Part shown: one piece after another, positions 11,288 to 21,945 of the stretch | How the letters are laid out: each line of letters starts with the position of its first letter | Numbering within the stretch: position 1 is the stretch's first letter | NCBI GenBank assembly: GCA_033002965.1 | Contig: JAURVB010003128.1 | Coordinates: 124,001 to 188,000 of the forward strand | Reading direction: 5' to 3' | DNA: 64,000 nt | Origin: Piper betle | Taxonomy: Eukaryota; Streptophyta; Magnoliopsida; Piperales; Piperaceae | Translations under genes and position numbers: made by a program | The notes under the pieces: model-generated | Database searches by the model: none | What the model was told of the DNA's origin: nothing | The model's input: the letters and a program-made list of their open reading frames with translations, nothing else

Positions 11288-11867
11288 TGTTAAGAAAAAT
11301 CCCCAAAATTGGAGATCAACCACAGCGAACAAAAGTAATGGGAAAATAAGACCTGAGAAATAAAATAAAACAAAACCACAAAAGAGTAGAGTTTTAACGT
11401 GGAAAACCCTCCTTCAATTGAGAGTCAAAACCACGGGCAACAACGAACAATTCACTACTTCAACCAAAGATTACAGTCATCAAATATATATAGAGATGTA
11501 CAAGAAGATTACTCACACACCTTATAATATTGAGATTACAATATTTCACTATCTCTCAATACTCTGTATAAGATAAACTCATGAATATTTTTCCCTCTTC
11601 TTTCTTTTTCTTGTCTTTTCTTCTACTTGTCTTTTTTTCTTAGAATGAGATAAATAAAGATTAATTTATAGAGAAGCTTTGAGACCCTTCAATCTTCATG
11701 GAACAACTAACAGTCACCTTTGTTAATGTTCCGTTCTGAGAAGCTTTGAGACCTTTTAATCTCTATGGAATAACAAACAGTCACCTCTGTTAATATGTTG
11801 AGATTTCTTTAGTATTCCGAGTGTGACAATACGCTACATATCATTAATATAATTATATATATTAACA
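11288..11867 (-). repeat. 5' LTR of the copia element
   Basis: It aligns with the LTR at 6601-7174 over its whole length, from TGTTAAGAAAA to ATTAACA. It is about 6 bp longer, partly from a small insertion between the two internal tandem copies starting GAGAAGCTTT. CTAAT of the target duplication follows directly. Confidence 0.95.
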
Positions 11868-13384
11868 CTAATCACATCTGTACTTACCTAAGGTAGTAAT
11901 ACTTAAGCTCAAGGCCAAAAGCTAATTCACTTAAAAAAACGTGTTTTATCTATCTCCTATAATTAAGAAGTTCCGTGTGAGTCCTACTAAGACAGACCCA
12001 AATGGCCCACTCCTGTGACAGCAGCAGCGGGTGTGGGGCACACAAACTCGACAGCCCCAATAATCCATTCAAATCTACATCAGCTAGTGTAAGAAATTTC
12101 TCATGATGTTTACGTGTTCGGTGAAACCAGCAAGCATGCAATTATAGAAAAAAATGACCAATTAACACTTTCGTGTATCAAATCATGAAATAAACATTTA
12201 GATAGCCAGGCAGCAACGCACACAATGCTACAATCATGAGATAAATATTTGGATTTGGCATCCTCTTTTGCGATAAAATGGGCCAAATCGTTCGACGACC
12301 TACTAATTAATCAAAAGGACATCTAGATTTTTAATAGGTATGCTAAAAAATGTCAAAGTTTAATTTGCCAACAAAGGGAGCTTGCATAGGCCTCCCAAAT
12401 AATCGTGACTATATTTAAACAATCCATTAAAATGATACACAACGAGAGGTTAATTAGTGGGATTTAGCAGCGATGAAATGGTATTGAAAAGACCTAAGAG
12501 TTTCCAACTTGGGCACACCAGATAATTAAGGCAAAAGAAGGAGCGTAGCGGGTGGACCAAAAACTGCCGCCCAAGCAGCCGTAGACGAGGAATCAATAAA
12601 AATTACAATTTCATTCTAATTAATTGATCACTTTTAAGTTTCTCATCCACTAAATATTGAGTTACTATACTATGATTGGGGATGTGGCTTGTAGAAGTGG
12701 CAAATAATGCTTGCCACACATTGGTTTGCAACGTTAATGGTAGCACAAGTCGATGGAAGAGGTACGTTGCCCATGAACTACACAATTTCTTCTTTCCCAA
12801 CATAGATCAGCCATGACTGGTATTTTGTGATTATAAGCTTCCCATGTTGGTGCACTTTTGCAGAAGACAGAAAGTGTATTATATAACGCACTCAATTGGC
12901 CCTGTCCAAACTATTTTTTTTATCTCAAGGATTTCCCACCGTAGGATGCAAAACAATCTTTGAATACTTGCATAATAGATTCATTTTCTTGTAAGCAAAA
13001 ATTTGGCAAGATGTGCTATTAATAATCTCTGCCTTTGTGAGTTTCTGTCGAGCAGAGAGGATGTAATGAGTCAATCTCCAGCCATAAAGGGGACACGAGG
13101 AGGAAGAGATAGTTTCCACCACTCTTTCTATATTTTTTTATTTCTACTTATCAGTATATAAGCATGAAAGGAGAAGACTCTTGAAGCAGATTTTGCCGAG
13201 TTGCATGGCAAGTTAGGGGGCGAGCTGATGGTCTTAGGGAGTGAGAGGTGGTCGTCTTCAACCCAACCTCTGCTAATTCGATATATTTTTTTTGTTTTTT
13301 ATCACAGACAAGATAGAAAGGAGCAAGAGTACGGTCAAAATCAATACTAGATCGGTATGTTATCACAAACCTTGAAAATAAAAA
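11868..13384. other. spacer without a recognised gene
   Basis: Apart from the second CTAAT target duplication (11868-11872), I see only scattered short frames without family resemblance, and nothing else supportable. Confidence 0.5.
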
Positions 13385-13826
13385 TCTATCTTCTCGTTTA
13401 AAGAAGAGAAGTTTTCTAGCACTACCTTAATTTTACATATTTTATTGATAAACTATCTCCAAAAAGAATCTTAAATCTGTTAACAACAAAACTAATTCTA
13501 TGTTCTAATAAATTATCTCCAAAAATAACTATAAATCTTTTAATTAATAATAAAACCAAAATATATATAAAACCATTATATTTTTTAATATCATTTTTTC
13601 TATTTTTTTCCTTTCAAATATTTTTTCAATGAATTAACTTAACAACAAAACTAACTATAGGTTTTCCACCAATAAACTATTTCCAAAAATAACCATAAAT
13701 CTTCTAATTAATAAGAAAACGATTATATTTTCCAATATCATTTTTTAATCTTCTTTTCTCCTTCCAAATATTTTTTCAATGAGTTAATTTATAAATGCCC
13801 GCGTATTGCGCGGGTATCTTGGCTAA
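13385..13826 (+). mobile_element. short non-autonomous Helitron
   Basis: The 3' end has the Helitron signature: a perfect 6-bp stem (CCCGCG 13798-13803, CGCGGG 13809-13814), then a short spacer and CTAA (13823-13826) followed by T. The proposed 5' end is TCTATCTTCTC at 13385, preceded by A, consistent with insertion between A and T. The 442-bp body is AT-rich with internal repetition (a unit resembling ACTATCTCCAAAAA occurs three times) and has no coding capacity. The 3' end is firm and the 5' end less so. Confidence 0.75.
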
Positions 13827-14729
13827 TTGAAGAGAAAATCCCAAAAAATTGTTAGCTGTTAGTGTATTCAGCATTAGTCGAATTGTATTGTAATATATTG
13901 TTGTAACTATATTGTTAATTTGTTACTTTGTTCCATGTAAATCTGACCTGAAAAGTCCATATATGTTGTACACGTATCGTATTAATGAGATCATTTGTTT
14001 TACCATTTTCTCCAAATTGATGTAAAAATTAAAATTTTTAGTCCAAGACACACTCTAAACAATGCTAAACTTAAATCTCCCGGCACCGTATTTGAAGATA
14101 CAATGGCCTCGTCTACAATTTACAGTTTAGTAGGACCGACAATAAATTTATTGTTCACTAGGCCCTATAGTTGTCCGATTTGCAAGAAGATTGTTGTTCA
14201 TCTATTGATAAAAAATAAGAGTCCTAGCAATTTTGGAAAATATTGAAGAGAGAGAAAAGGAAACGACAGGTAGGAAAAAATCAAAGAAGACAGTTTTACC
14301 AAGCAAAAAATAAAAAATATAATTATAAAGTTGGGTAATGATTGTGGTTCATTACTGAGACAAGGCGTGAGCTTTCTCACCCAAGCCAAGCAGGTAAAAT
14401 GGAGAGTTGAGTGTATTAAAAAGAAGTAATGAAGGAGAGGAAACTGCCCAACAAACAACGAATATAAAGAGAGTAAATGAATCTGCAAGAGATTAGATAA
14501 AGCGACTGGACAACATAGGTACAAACATATTCATAATATTCGTAATTATTAATTGATATATTATCTTCTCTACTTCACATACACTACATATCCCTTAGAA
14601 GGCTAAAACATCGACTAATAAAAAAACTGGATAAATATCAGAGTTTTGAGTTTGAAAACAAAAGGCTCCAAGTAGACAAATAAAAAACTAGGCATAAAAA
14701 ATGCAAAAGGAACGCAGTGCGATGGGCAT

Positions 14730-14878
14730 CTAAAAATTCATCATCAGCACCCTTTGTCCTGTTATCAGGAGGTAATCACCGGCCATCCGGACAGCATCTT
14801 CACCGCGCATGAAGTGATGTTTGGCAGCCCTACTCTTCGCTGCAGCTGGTCCAATATAAGCAGTCTCACCGGCTTATG
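14730..14878 (-). other. coding-like scrap, unidentified
   Basis: On the minus strand a frame ending in TAG at 14730-14732 encodes about 48 residues including GPAAAKSRAAKHHFMRGED and AVRMAGDYLLITGQR. It has no stop back to about 14878, where a TAA intervenes. GC content is above the flanks. A second overlapping frame is also open, which lowers the weight of the observation. It could be the last exon of a lost gene or chance; I do not recognise the family. Confidence 0.2.
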
Positions 14879-15191
14879 AACAAGATAAAACCTAGCACCT
14901 TAGAACTGGCCTGGTGACAAGATGGGCCTCATAATTGGCCCATCTCTCTCAACATAAAATAGATTTATACAAGTTCCTATTCGGTCATTTTACTGATATA
15001 ATAATAGCTAAAAGAGACCGCCACGATCAATCCCGGAACCCACCGTTGGCTAGGTCCAACATCATCGTGTCCACATTATGTTCACCTAACTTCATTCTTG
15101 AAGCGCCCGGCTAGCTATACGAGTCCGCTTCCCTTAATTACTTACATAAATCCAACACAAACAACCTTCTGGCCCACCCAAATCACAGTAA

Positions 15192-15383
15192 ATGAGGGAC
15201 GTTAAAAGCCCGGTTGTTATCGAAGGCCCAGATGCGATCGAATTGTGTCGACAGAGGGTTCAGATATGGGTCCGGGCAATGAAGGCATCCGCATGTGAGG
15301 ACAGTACGAACGGATGGGAAGAATATGACCGGAAACTGAATGATTTAGTTACGTTCGTACGAGAAAGTTGGCCATGCAGTTAA
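15192..15383 (+). other. small ORF, 63 codons, unknown
   Basis: ATG at 15192 opens 63 codons with mixed, soluble-protein-like composition (for example PDAIELCRQRVQIWVRAM and WEEYDRKLNDLVTFVRESW). No family is recognised, no signal peptide is evident, and no splice context was found. It lies 1.2 kb upstream of the ERF gene on the same strand. It could be an isolated exon, a small-peptide gene or chance. Confidence 0.25.
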
Positions 15384-16562
15384 TGCAATTGGTACATGGC
15401 TTCTTAGCTTTTACGTGGAGGAAAGCTGCCCTTCAATTCCCTACTCCTTGGGATGGAGTTCTGAGACATGACTGACCCCCTCATCGTTAACGTATGTATT
15501 TTGATTAATTATACACAAGTTTTGATGAGCGGCTATCATATTTATATATTAAGATCGACCTCGATAACTCATTGATGTAAATTCTTAGATAAATTAATTA
15601 ATTATATATACTAGTTCAAGCTTTCTTTAACCTAATTAGCTTTTATATAATGCATGACAGCCCTATGGCATGTGCCCGCTGAAAACATTTTTAAGTACCG
15701 AAGAACAGTGCCGTCTTAATTTGTTCTTACGATACATATAAGATATTCGATGAGGCGCATGCATGATCGATGATCATTGTGAGAATGTGGGGGCGAGTCT
15801 ATAGCTGATAAGCCCTCCAATTATCAGCCTGATCAGTTTGTGAAGACAAGCGAATTATGTACATTGAAACAGCTCGAGTGATCAATAAAGGGCGGGCATG
15901 TGATAATTCACAAATGAGAAGACAAGTCAGAGGTTTGATGAAAAAGTCTAGACAAAACCTAACTCGGCTTTATAATTCATAATTAATTAGTTCACAGCGG
16001 TTATGGCGCTTGTGCTTCACATCACTTCATCTGTAGAACAATTACACGAATGACCCCCTCATATTGAATGCATCCTCTACCTATTATTGTTCTGTGAAAA
16101 CGTATTAATGATCCAACTACTCTGGCTTTCTAAAATCTAGTTCAAAAACAAATTTTCACGAACACCCTGTACTTGAGCTGTAAATTTCTTCATTCTTCAG
16201 TGGAAGGACAACATATATAGAATTGTCTGGTCGTGATTATTATTTGATCGTCTTCAAATTTACCATGCTCTTCATTTCCTTGTTATTGGCTACAATGTAG
16301 ATCGATTAGATCATTCACTTTATGTCTCAGTCAATTATAATGCACACAAGAGAGAATGACGTGCAGATTGTACGTACTCACATCTTTGATTAGCCGACAT
16401 TGCACTCTTCTTTAATTGATGGCTCCGCCCCTTCATGGTTGCAATCCTGCCGCAGTCTACTTTCCTCCTGCCATCTCTCATGAGCAGTCTATCAAGTCTC
16501 CATTGTTCAGCTCCTTGGATCCTTCTTCTCTGTTTTGTTCAGAAATTTTAATAATTCTGACA

Positions 16563-17373
16563 ATGGTACAATCAAAGAATTTCAGAGGTGTCAGACAGCG
16601 CCATTGGGGCTCATGGGTCTCCGAAATCAGACACCCTTTACTGTAAGTACCGTTACATAGTACCCCAACATATACGATGAAATACAATGGTTGTAGTTCT
16701 GTATATAAGATGTTTCAGATCATCAACTCGATCCCAAGACCTTCACCCATTTCTTTTAAGAAGCGGCTTTCATGTGATCAGTGATTTAACTTCTCATTGC
16801 TTTATTATATGCTTATGTTTAATTGGTGCAATTTCCTTCCATAGGAAAAGAAGGGTGTGGTTGGGCACATTCGAGACGGCGGAGGCGGCGGCAAGGGCCT
16901 ACGACGAAGCGGCGGTGGTCATGAGCGGCCGCAATGCAAAGACGAATTTTCCGATCAAGGCAACCGCCGGTGAGAGCTCGTGCCCGCCGTCTCCGTCTCC
17001 TGCCTCGGCTACACTTAGTGCAAAGCTCAGGAAATGCTGCACTGCGCCGTCGAGGTTCCTCACCTGCTTGAGGTTGGACACCGAGAAGTCTCACATTGGT
17101 GTGTGGCAAAAGCAGGCCGGAGCAAGGTCCCATTCCAACTGGGTCATGACAGTTGAGCTTGGGAAGAAGATGGCCCAAGATCAGTCGACGTCTCCGACTG
17201 GCAATACGGCTGCTATTGCTGCCGGCGAGGCGAGTGCCGCGGAGCTGATGGAGGAGGAGGATAGGATTGCGAAGCAAATGATAGAAGAGCTCTTGAAGGG
17301 GAACCACTACTCGGGTCATGATCCGTTTCGAGCTCAAACTGTTCGTGACGTGCAAGAATGTCTTTCCATCTAG
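16563..17373 (+). CDS. WIN1: SHINE/WIN1-type AP2/ERF transcription factor
   Basis: Two exons, 16563-16642 and 16845-17373, with a 202-bp GT..AG intron splitting a Leu codon after HPL, encode 202 residues. The single AP2/ERF DNA-binding domain covers residues about 5-63 ([19 protein letters not shown], then [19 protein letters not shown]). Both diagnostic SHN-clade motifs are present: the middle motif (LSAKLRKCC .. [17 protein letters not shown] .. NWVMTVELG) and the C-terminal [15 protein letters not shown]. Length and intron position match Arabidopsis WIN1/SHN1 (199 residues), a nuclear activator of cuticle wax and cutin genes. An in-frame ATG at 16419 directly after a TAA would add 48 residues; I chose 16563 because the family begins MVQ.KKFRGV. 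The gene looks intact. Which SHN paralogue it is cannot be told. Confidence 0.9.
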
Positions 17374-17474
17374 TCTGCATATGATCATGCTTCACTCTTT
17401 CGCTACTATTGAATTCGTAATTTAGTTGGCCAACTGTATACTTGGAAATATGTGGATAATTAAGATAATATATA

Positions 17475-17533
<59 letters not shown>

Positions 17534-18122
17534 ATGTGCGTGTCAAATATAGGGAAGGCTTGAAGAGCTATTGCTCTCTAAATAAACAATAATAATTGGA
17601 ATGTATATGTTGATAGAAGAAGCAATAAAAGGTGAATGGTTTATTATTTAACTTGTTTGCTATGGTTTAATATTTATGAATTTTATTTTGCAGCTGCTTG
17701 CTGCCTTGCTCAATTGAACTAATATGTATATGTCCCGACAGGCCACATAAACATGTTCAACCGCTGCCTAAATTACTACAATATATATGCATTAGTGAAA
17801 GGCTAGAAGCGATACATAGTAATTATTCGAGAAATAAGTTTAACTATCACAAGTCATGATCAAGGTTGATCAAGGAATAAACAAGGAAAGTGAGACAATT
17901 TACACGACAAATATTTGATCAGACTAAGACATGATTAAACATCCGATGAAAAGATATTTACCAAACCCTATATGTTGTGATTTAGCTTGATGCTGGCTGC
18001 ATATTAGTTGCTCAATCCAGAAAGTATATAATCGATAAAGGGTACATTTGGACGACATTATTGAGCTGCTTCTTATTTTGTAGGACAGCGTTCTCTCGCT
18101 GGATAGCTTGCTAAGTCTATCG
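17374..18122. other. 3' flank with (AT)n microsatellite
   Basis: Downstream of the ERF stop lies a pure (AT)n run at 17477-17530, probably in or just beyond the 3' UTR. Otherwise I see no gene. Confidence 0.6.
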
Positions 18123-20215
18123 CATAGTTTTAAAAATTAAAATCGGACGTTGTGATAACTCTATAAAAGAGTTATTATTCTTTGCATTTTATATTGAGTT
18201 TTTGTCATGTTTTAAGTGATTTTTATTTCAATTTTATTAGTTTAAAAGTTTATTAGATATTATTAATAATGTAAAAAATTATTGTGATTTTGGTATAAAA
18301 AGTACTAATTAATATTTTTCTAACATGGTATAAGAGTTAGAAAATGATCCGGAATCAAATAGGGGTAAAATCAGGCTAAAAAGTGTGACTTGGAAACTAT
18401 AGCGAGTGGTCGAGCGCGGGGAACAGAGCGTTCGAGCGCGAGGCTTTCTGTTAAGAAGTTTTATAGCCGAGAGTTGAGCGCTTGAGTGCTCGAGCACTAG
18501 CGGCAGGAAAATTGATATTTCTGGAGATCTTAGTGGACCCCACTTAAAATATTTGGGTGGATACTTTATAAACTTGATTCAGGTTTTAAGAGAAGAACAT
18601 CTCTGGATGGCAAAGTGACAGCACAAAATACGAGAAAGAACGACAAAGAAGTTAGATCAAAAGAAGCAGGCACTTTCTTCAAAAGAATTTTTCTTTATTT
18701 TGATTTATTTTTCTTTGTAATTAAATAATGTCTTTCATATCACATGTGAATTTCTTGAGTTTGATCGAATATTTTATGGAGTAAATTCTTTTCTAGGATT
18801 TTCAATAACGCCTAGTGTATTGATTAATAAAAGTTATTAATTTTTATCTATGTGATTGTGATGTTGGATCAACTATTTTTTTCTATTTTTAATACTATCA
18901 TTAGACTGGCCACTTATTATTAGATCTAGAGATTTGATCTTGTCTATAGTTAGAAAGATTAAATTTGTCATTGAATAAAATAGCATTTGTTCATCTATTT
19001 TAGGTGATTCATATATGAGATAGAGATATCCTCATATGTCTTGAGTAACTGTTAAGGGTAAAGCTTAAAGTATCATTTTGGATACATAATTTCATAAAGA
19101 TATAATAGTTGGGTGCAAGTGATAAATTTATGGTGAATCGAGAGATGTCATGAATAATTACTTCCAGTGGTTAATAATCCAAATGTCTAAGTCATAGGTA
19201 TAAGTTATAACTTTAATCACATAGAGCATTAGGTGAAATTGAAAATCCTAAGTTTATAATCTTGAAGTTAATATTTGATTTAAATATTATATTTTAGATT
19301 AGTTTAACCTTAATCCATATTTTAATCACTCTTTAATTCATTTTTATTCAAGTACAATTAATTAAATTAGTTTTGGTAATTGAAAACTTCTAGTAATAAA
19401 TCCTTGTGAGACGATACTTTCTTATCACCTTTATTAATTGATTCGGCACGTATACTTACATTTTAATTTCCGCATCGCATTGAATTGGATTAGAAGGGAG
19501 TCATTGAATTAGACTGATTCATTAAAATTTAGATAAGATTCAGTTCACTTGAATTGATCAAAATTAGTGGGTTATTAGTTATAAAATATATTATTTTGAC
19601 GTCATGGTATGCATTATATTTTATGGTATTTTTTCATTTTTTTGATTTTTTTAATTATTTGCAGTTAGTTATTATTTTTTATTCAAATCGGAGTTGAGCC
19701 AATTTTTAATTACGGGAATACCACCTACAATTTATTTCTCCCCCGATTATCTTTACATGTCGCCGCCACATCCTCCGGCTGTCATGTCGCTGAGCCGCCT
19801 GTCGCCCCCCCAGGTCGCTATCGCAGCTGATCACCGCCGCCGCCACCACTCCCCACCCAGTCAACCCCGCCCCCCCTCCCCGCCGGCCCCCTACCCCATA
19901 CCCCCCTGCCGGCCCCATCCCCCGATCCTCTCACCCCCTGCCGTCGCCGTCGCAGCCGATCGTTGCCACCTGCCGCCGCTCCCCACTCGGCCCCGGCTTC
20001 AGTGATCTAGGTTTTTTTAAAAATTCTATTTTTACCCAAACCTAAAAGATTTATTAATTACCATTTTTAAGGTATTTTTGTCATTTACCTATAAAAATCG
20101 ATTTTTTCTGATTTAAATCGGTCGAAATCGGCCGATTTTAGGTCCAAGTTTTTGTATAAGCGATTCACCGTCTTTTTTTAATCGGACACCAACCAAGCCA
20201 ATTTTTACAACTATG
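18123..20215. mobile_element. hAT-type element, non-autonomous, composite
   Basis: The left end CATAGTTTTAAAAATT and the inverse of the right end (CATAGTTGTAAAAATT) form a terminal inverted repeat beginning CA. The flanks are GTCTATCG (18115-18122) and GCCTATCG (20216-20223), an 8-bp target duplication with one mismatch; CA-type ends and an 8-bp duplication are hAT hallmarks. The right part has subterminal AATCGG/CCGATT repeats and a GC-rich block (19750-20000). There is no transposase. The left part (about 18150-19500) has features of an unrelated LTR-like segment: a palindrome AACTCTATAAAAGAGTT near the start and a TGGTATAAGAG string near 18325. It may be a nested insertion. Confidence 0.65.
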
Positions 20216-20223
20216 GCCTATCG

Positions 20224-21439
20224 CCTGTGTATAATCGTATCAATTACGCTTTTATCAATTATAAAAAGACGCAGACGGCATGATGGTTAAGATGCCAAAA
20301 TGAAGTTTTTAAGCTAATTTTCAAGTTGTATATTATTTGTCGGTCCATAAGCAGTCGACTGTTAGCGACGTTAGCCTAATTGTTCAAATATTAATTCCAG
20401 GACGTTAACTAATCTCATGTTCGCTAGTATGGTCATCTCATGGACCAAATATACATATATAGCATGTAAAACACGTTCCCATCTTTGCTCTAGTTCAGCT
20501 AAATATAGAACCCAAAAAAATACAATCACACAAATTCAATTTAATTAGGCACGTGATGATCTTAAACTGGAGTAACCATAACCATATTGCAGTGTGCAGT
20601 GTCACATGATGTTTAAGCGTTAAGTGATCGATCATCAGGCTTAACGCTAAATATGGCCAATTAGCTACATCTTTCACGGAAAGGTCAAGGGAATAGGGTG
20701 GGCATATGTTTCAAGTATACAGCTGCTATTTCGGTTTTATCAGTGTTTTTGGAGTAGAAGCAACTACTTCCAATAATACAATAGATGGTGGATAGAAACT
20801 TTTCTATGGCAGTTAAGGAGTAGGGACTCCTAAGTGTAACTGGCCAGTACTGATCTGCATGTGAGCAATATTGGTTGTTGGTTAATAAATATCAATGCTA
20901 TATATTGGTGAAACAAGCTTTATCATCAATTTGAGGTTCTAAGTGCATATGACTGATCATATATATATATATGATCTGAGAGACAGACTCTTCTCAAGCG
21001 GGCAGCGTATAGGATAATATGAGCCATCGATTACCCATCTAATGGTCATGGGTAATTGGTGCTCTAAGAAAAAAAAACCCTACCCCATTACTCCATCCCA
21101 ACCTTCCTCCCTTCCAAACCCAACACTACTTCCCCGCACCCTCCAATTGGCTGCCGCTTCACCGCCTTTTTAAGTTGTGTATAGCACTCGGATTCCAGTT
21201 CACCTAAGAATTGGATCAAAATTATTACAATCGAGTTGAATCATATCTAAATCGATTAATCTGCAATACTCAAATGATAAATTAATCGAAACAACTCTCT
21301 TAGTGTTTCGAGAATGGAAGACATTACTAAATATATATGAAAACACATCAAATATAGATAAAAGCACGAAAGAAAATAATAGGGCATTGAACACAAGTGT
21401 ATGTAGCATCTATCTATCATTTTACTAAAGCCAACCCAA
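20224..21439. other. spacer without a recognised gene
   Basis: AT-rich and unique-looking, with a small (AT)n at about 20960-20972. I see no supported coding sequence. Confidence 0.5.
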
Positions 21440-21945
21440 CAGAGGAATACAATACCCACATATATAATAGAAAAAATAACATTAATGAGTGTTATTTGTC
21501 CAAAAAATAACTATTCTAAACTGGTAAGTGGAAATTTGATTTCCACGAGAAAAGAAAACAACATATAATCTTCATGAAAACTCTCAAAGGGCATCTACTG
21601 CAGAGTCATTAAGCTGTAAAGTCGATAGCATCTCAAAAAGAACTAGTGTTATGCCACTCTCGACAATAATTGGTCCTACTCTTGGGAAAAAACAGATATC
21701 CTAAGCCTTCTCCATATCTACATATAATTCATAGCTCAAAGCACAAAGGCCGAGTACTATTAGGCAGTCGTCTTTAAAACCCTCTTATACCACAAGTCTA
21801 GACATGTGTTGTATACAATAGTACCCGTCTACTTCATATTTTTTCGGATGTGAGGAAGCTCAAGACTTAGAGATGTCAAAATCAATTGAAAATGAAACAA
21901 CTCTCTTACCATAGCCCGTTGCGACCTGCATATGTGCTTGTTCAC
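21440..21945. repeat. older LTR copy, left part, split by the solo LTR
   Basis: This segment aligns with the interior of the neighbouring solo LTR. Shared strings include GCACAAAGGCCGAG, CCACAAGTCTAGACATG and AGTACCCGT in the same order (21738-21830 against 22758-22850). It is more decayed and richer in A/T. It continues beyond the solo LTR at 24809, showing that the younger LTR landed inside it. Confidence 0.8.

Larger units (their letters stand above)
6601..11867 (-). mobile_element. complete Ty1/copia element with CTAAT duplication
   Basis: Two similar LTRs (6601-7174 and 11288-11867) flank a minus-strand gag-pol relic. The 5-bp sequence CTAAT occurs immediately before the element (6596-6600) and immediately after it (11868-11872), a perfect target-site duplication, so both ends are exact. 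The minus-strand order is LTR, primer-binding site, gag, zinc knuckle, integrase, reverse transcriptase, RNase H, purine tract, LTR. Every coding segment is broken by stops or frameshifts. The LTRs have clearly diverged from each other, with scattered substitutions and small indels, so the insertion is not recent. Confidence 0.96.
13827..16415. other. spacer upstream of the WIN1-type gene
   Basis: This is mostly AT-rich and without a recognisable gene. Two short coding-like pieces (about 14730-14878 minus, 15192-15383 plus) are listed separately. Its right part should hold the promoter of the ERF gene, but I could not assign specific elements. Confidence 0.45.

Noticed and set aside
14198..14524. 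108-codon hydrophobic minus-strand ORF
   Set aside because: Phe/Leu/Ile-rich translation of AT-rich DNA, without a start context or family resemblance.
16478..17395. Minus-strand ORFs up to 189 codons over the ERF gene
   Set aside because: Shadows of the plus-strand WIN1-type coding exon.
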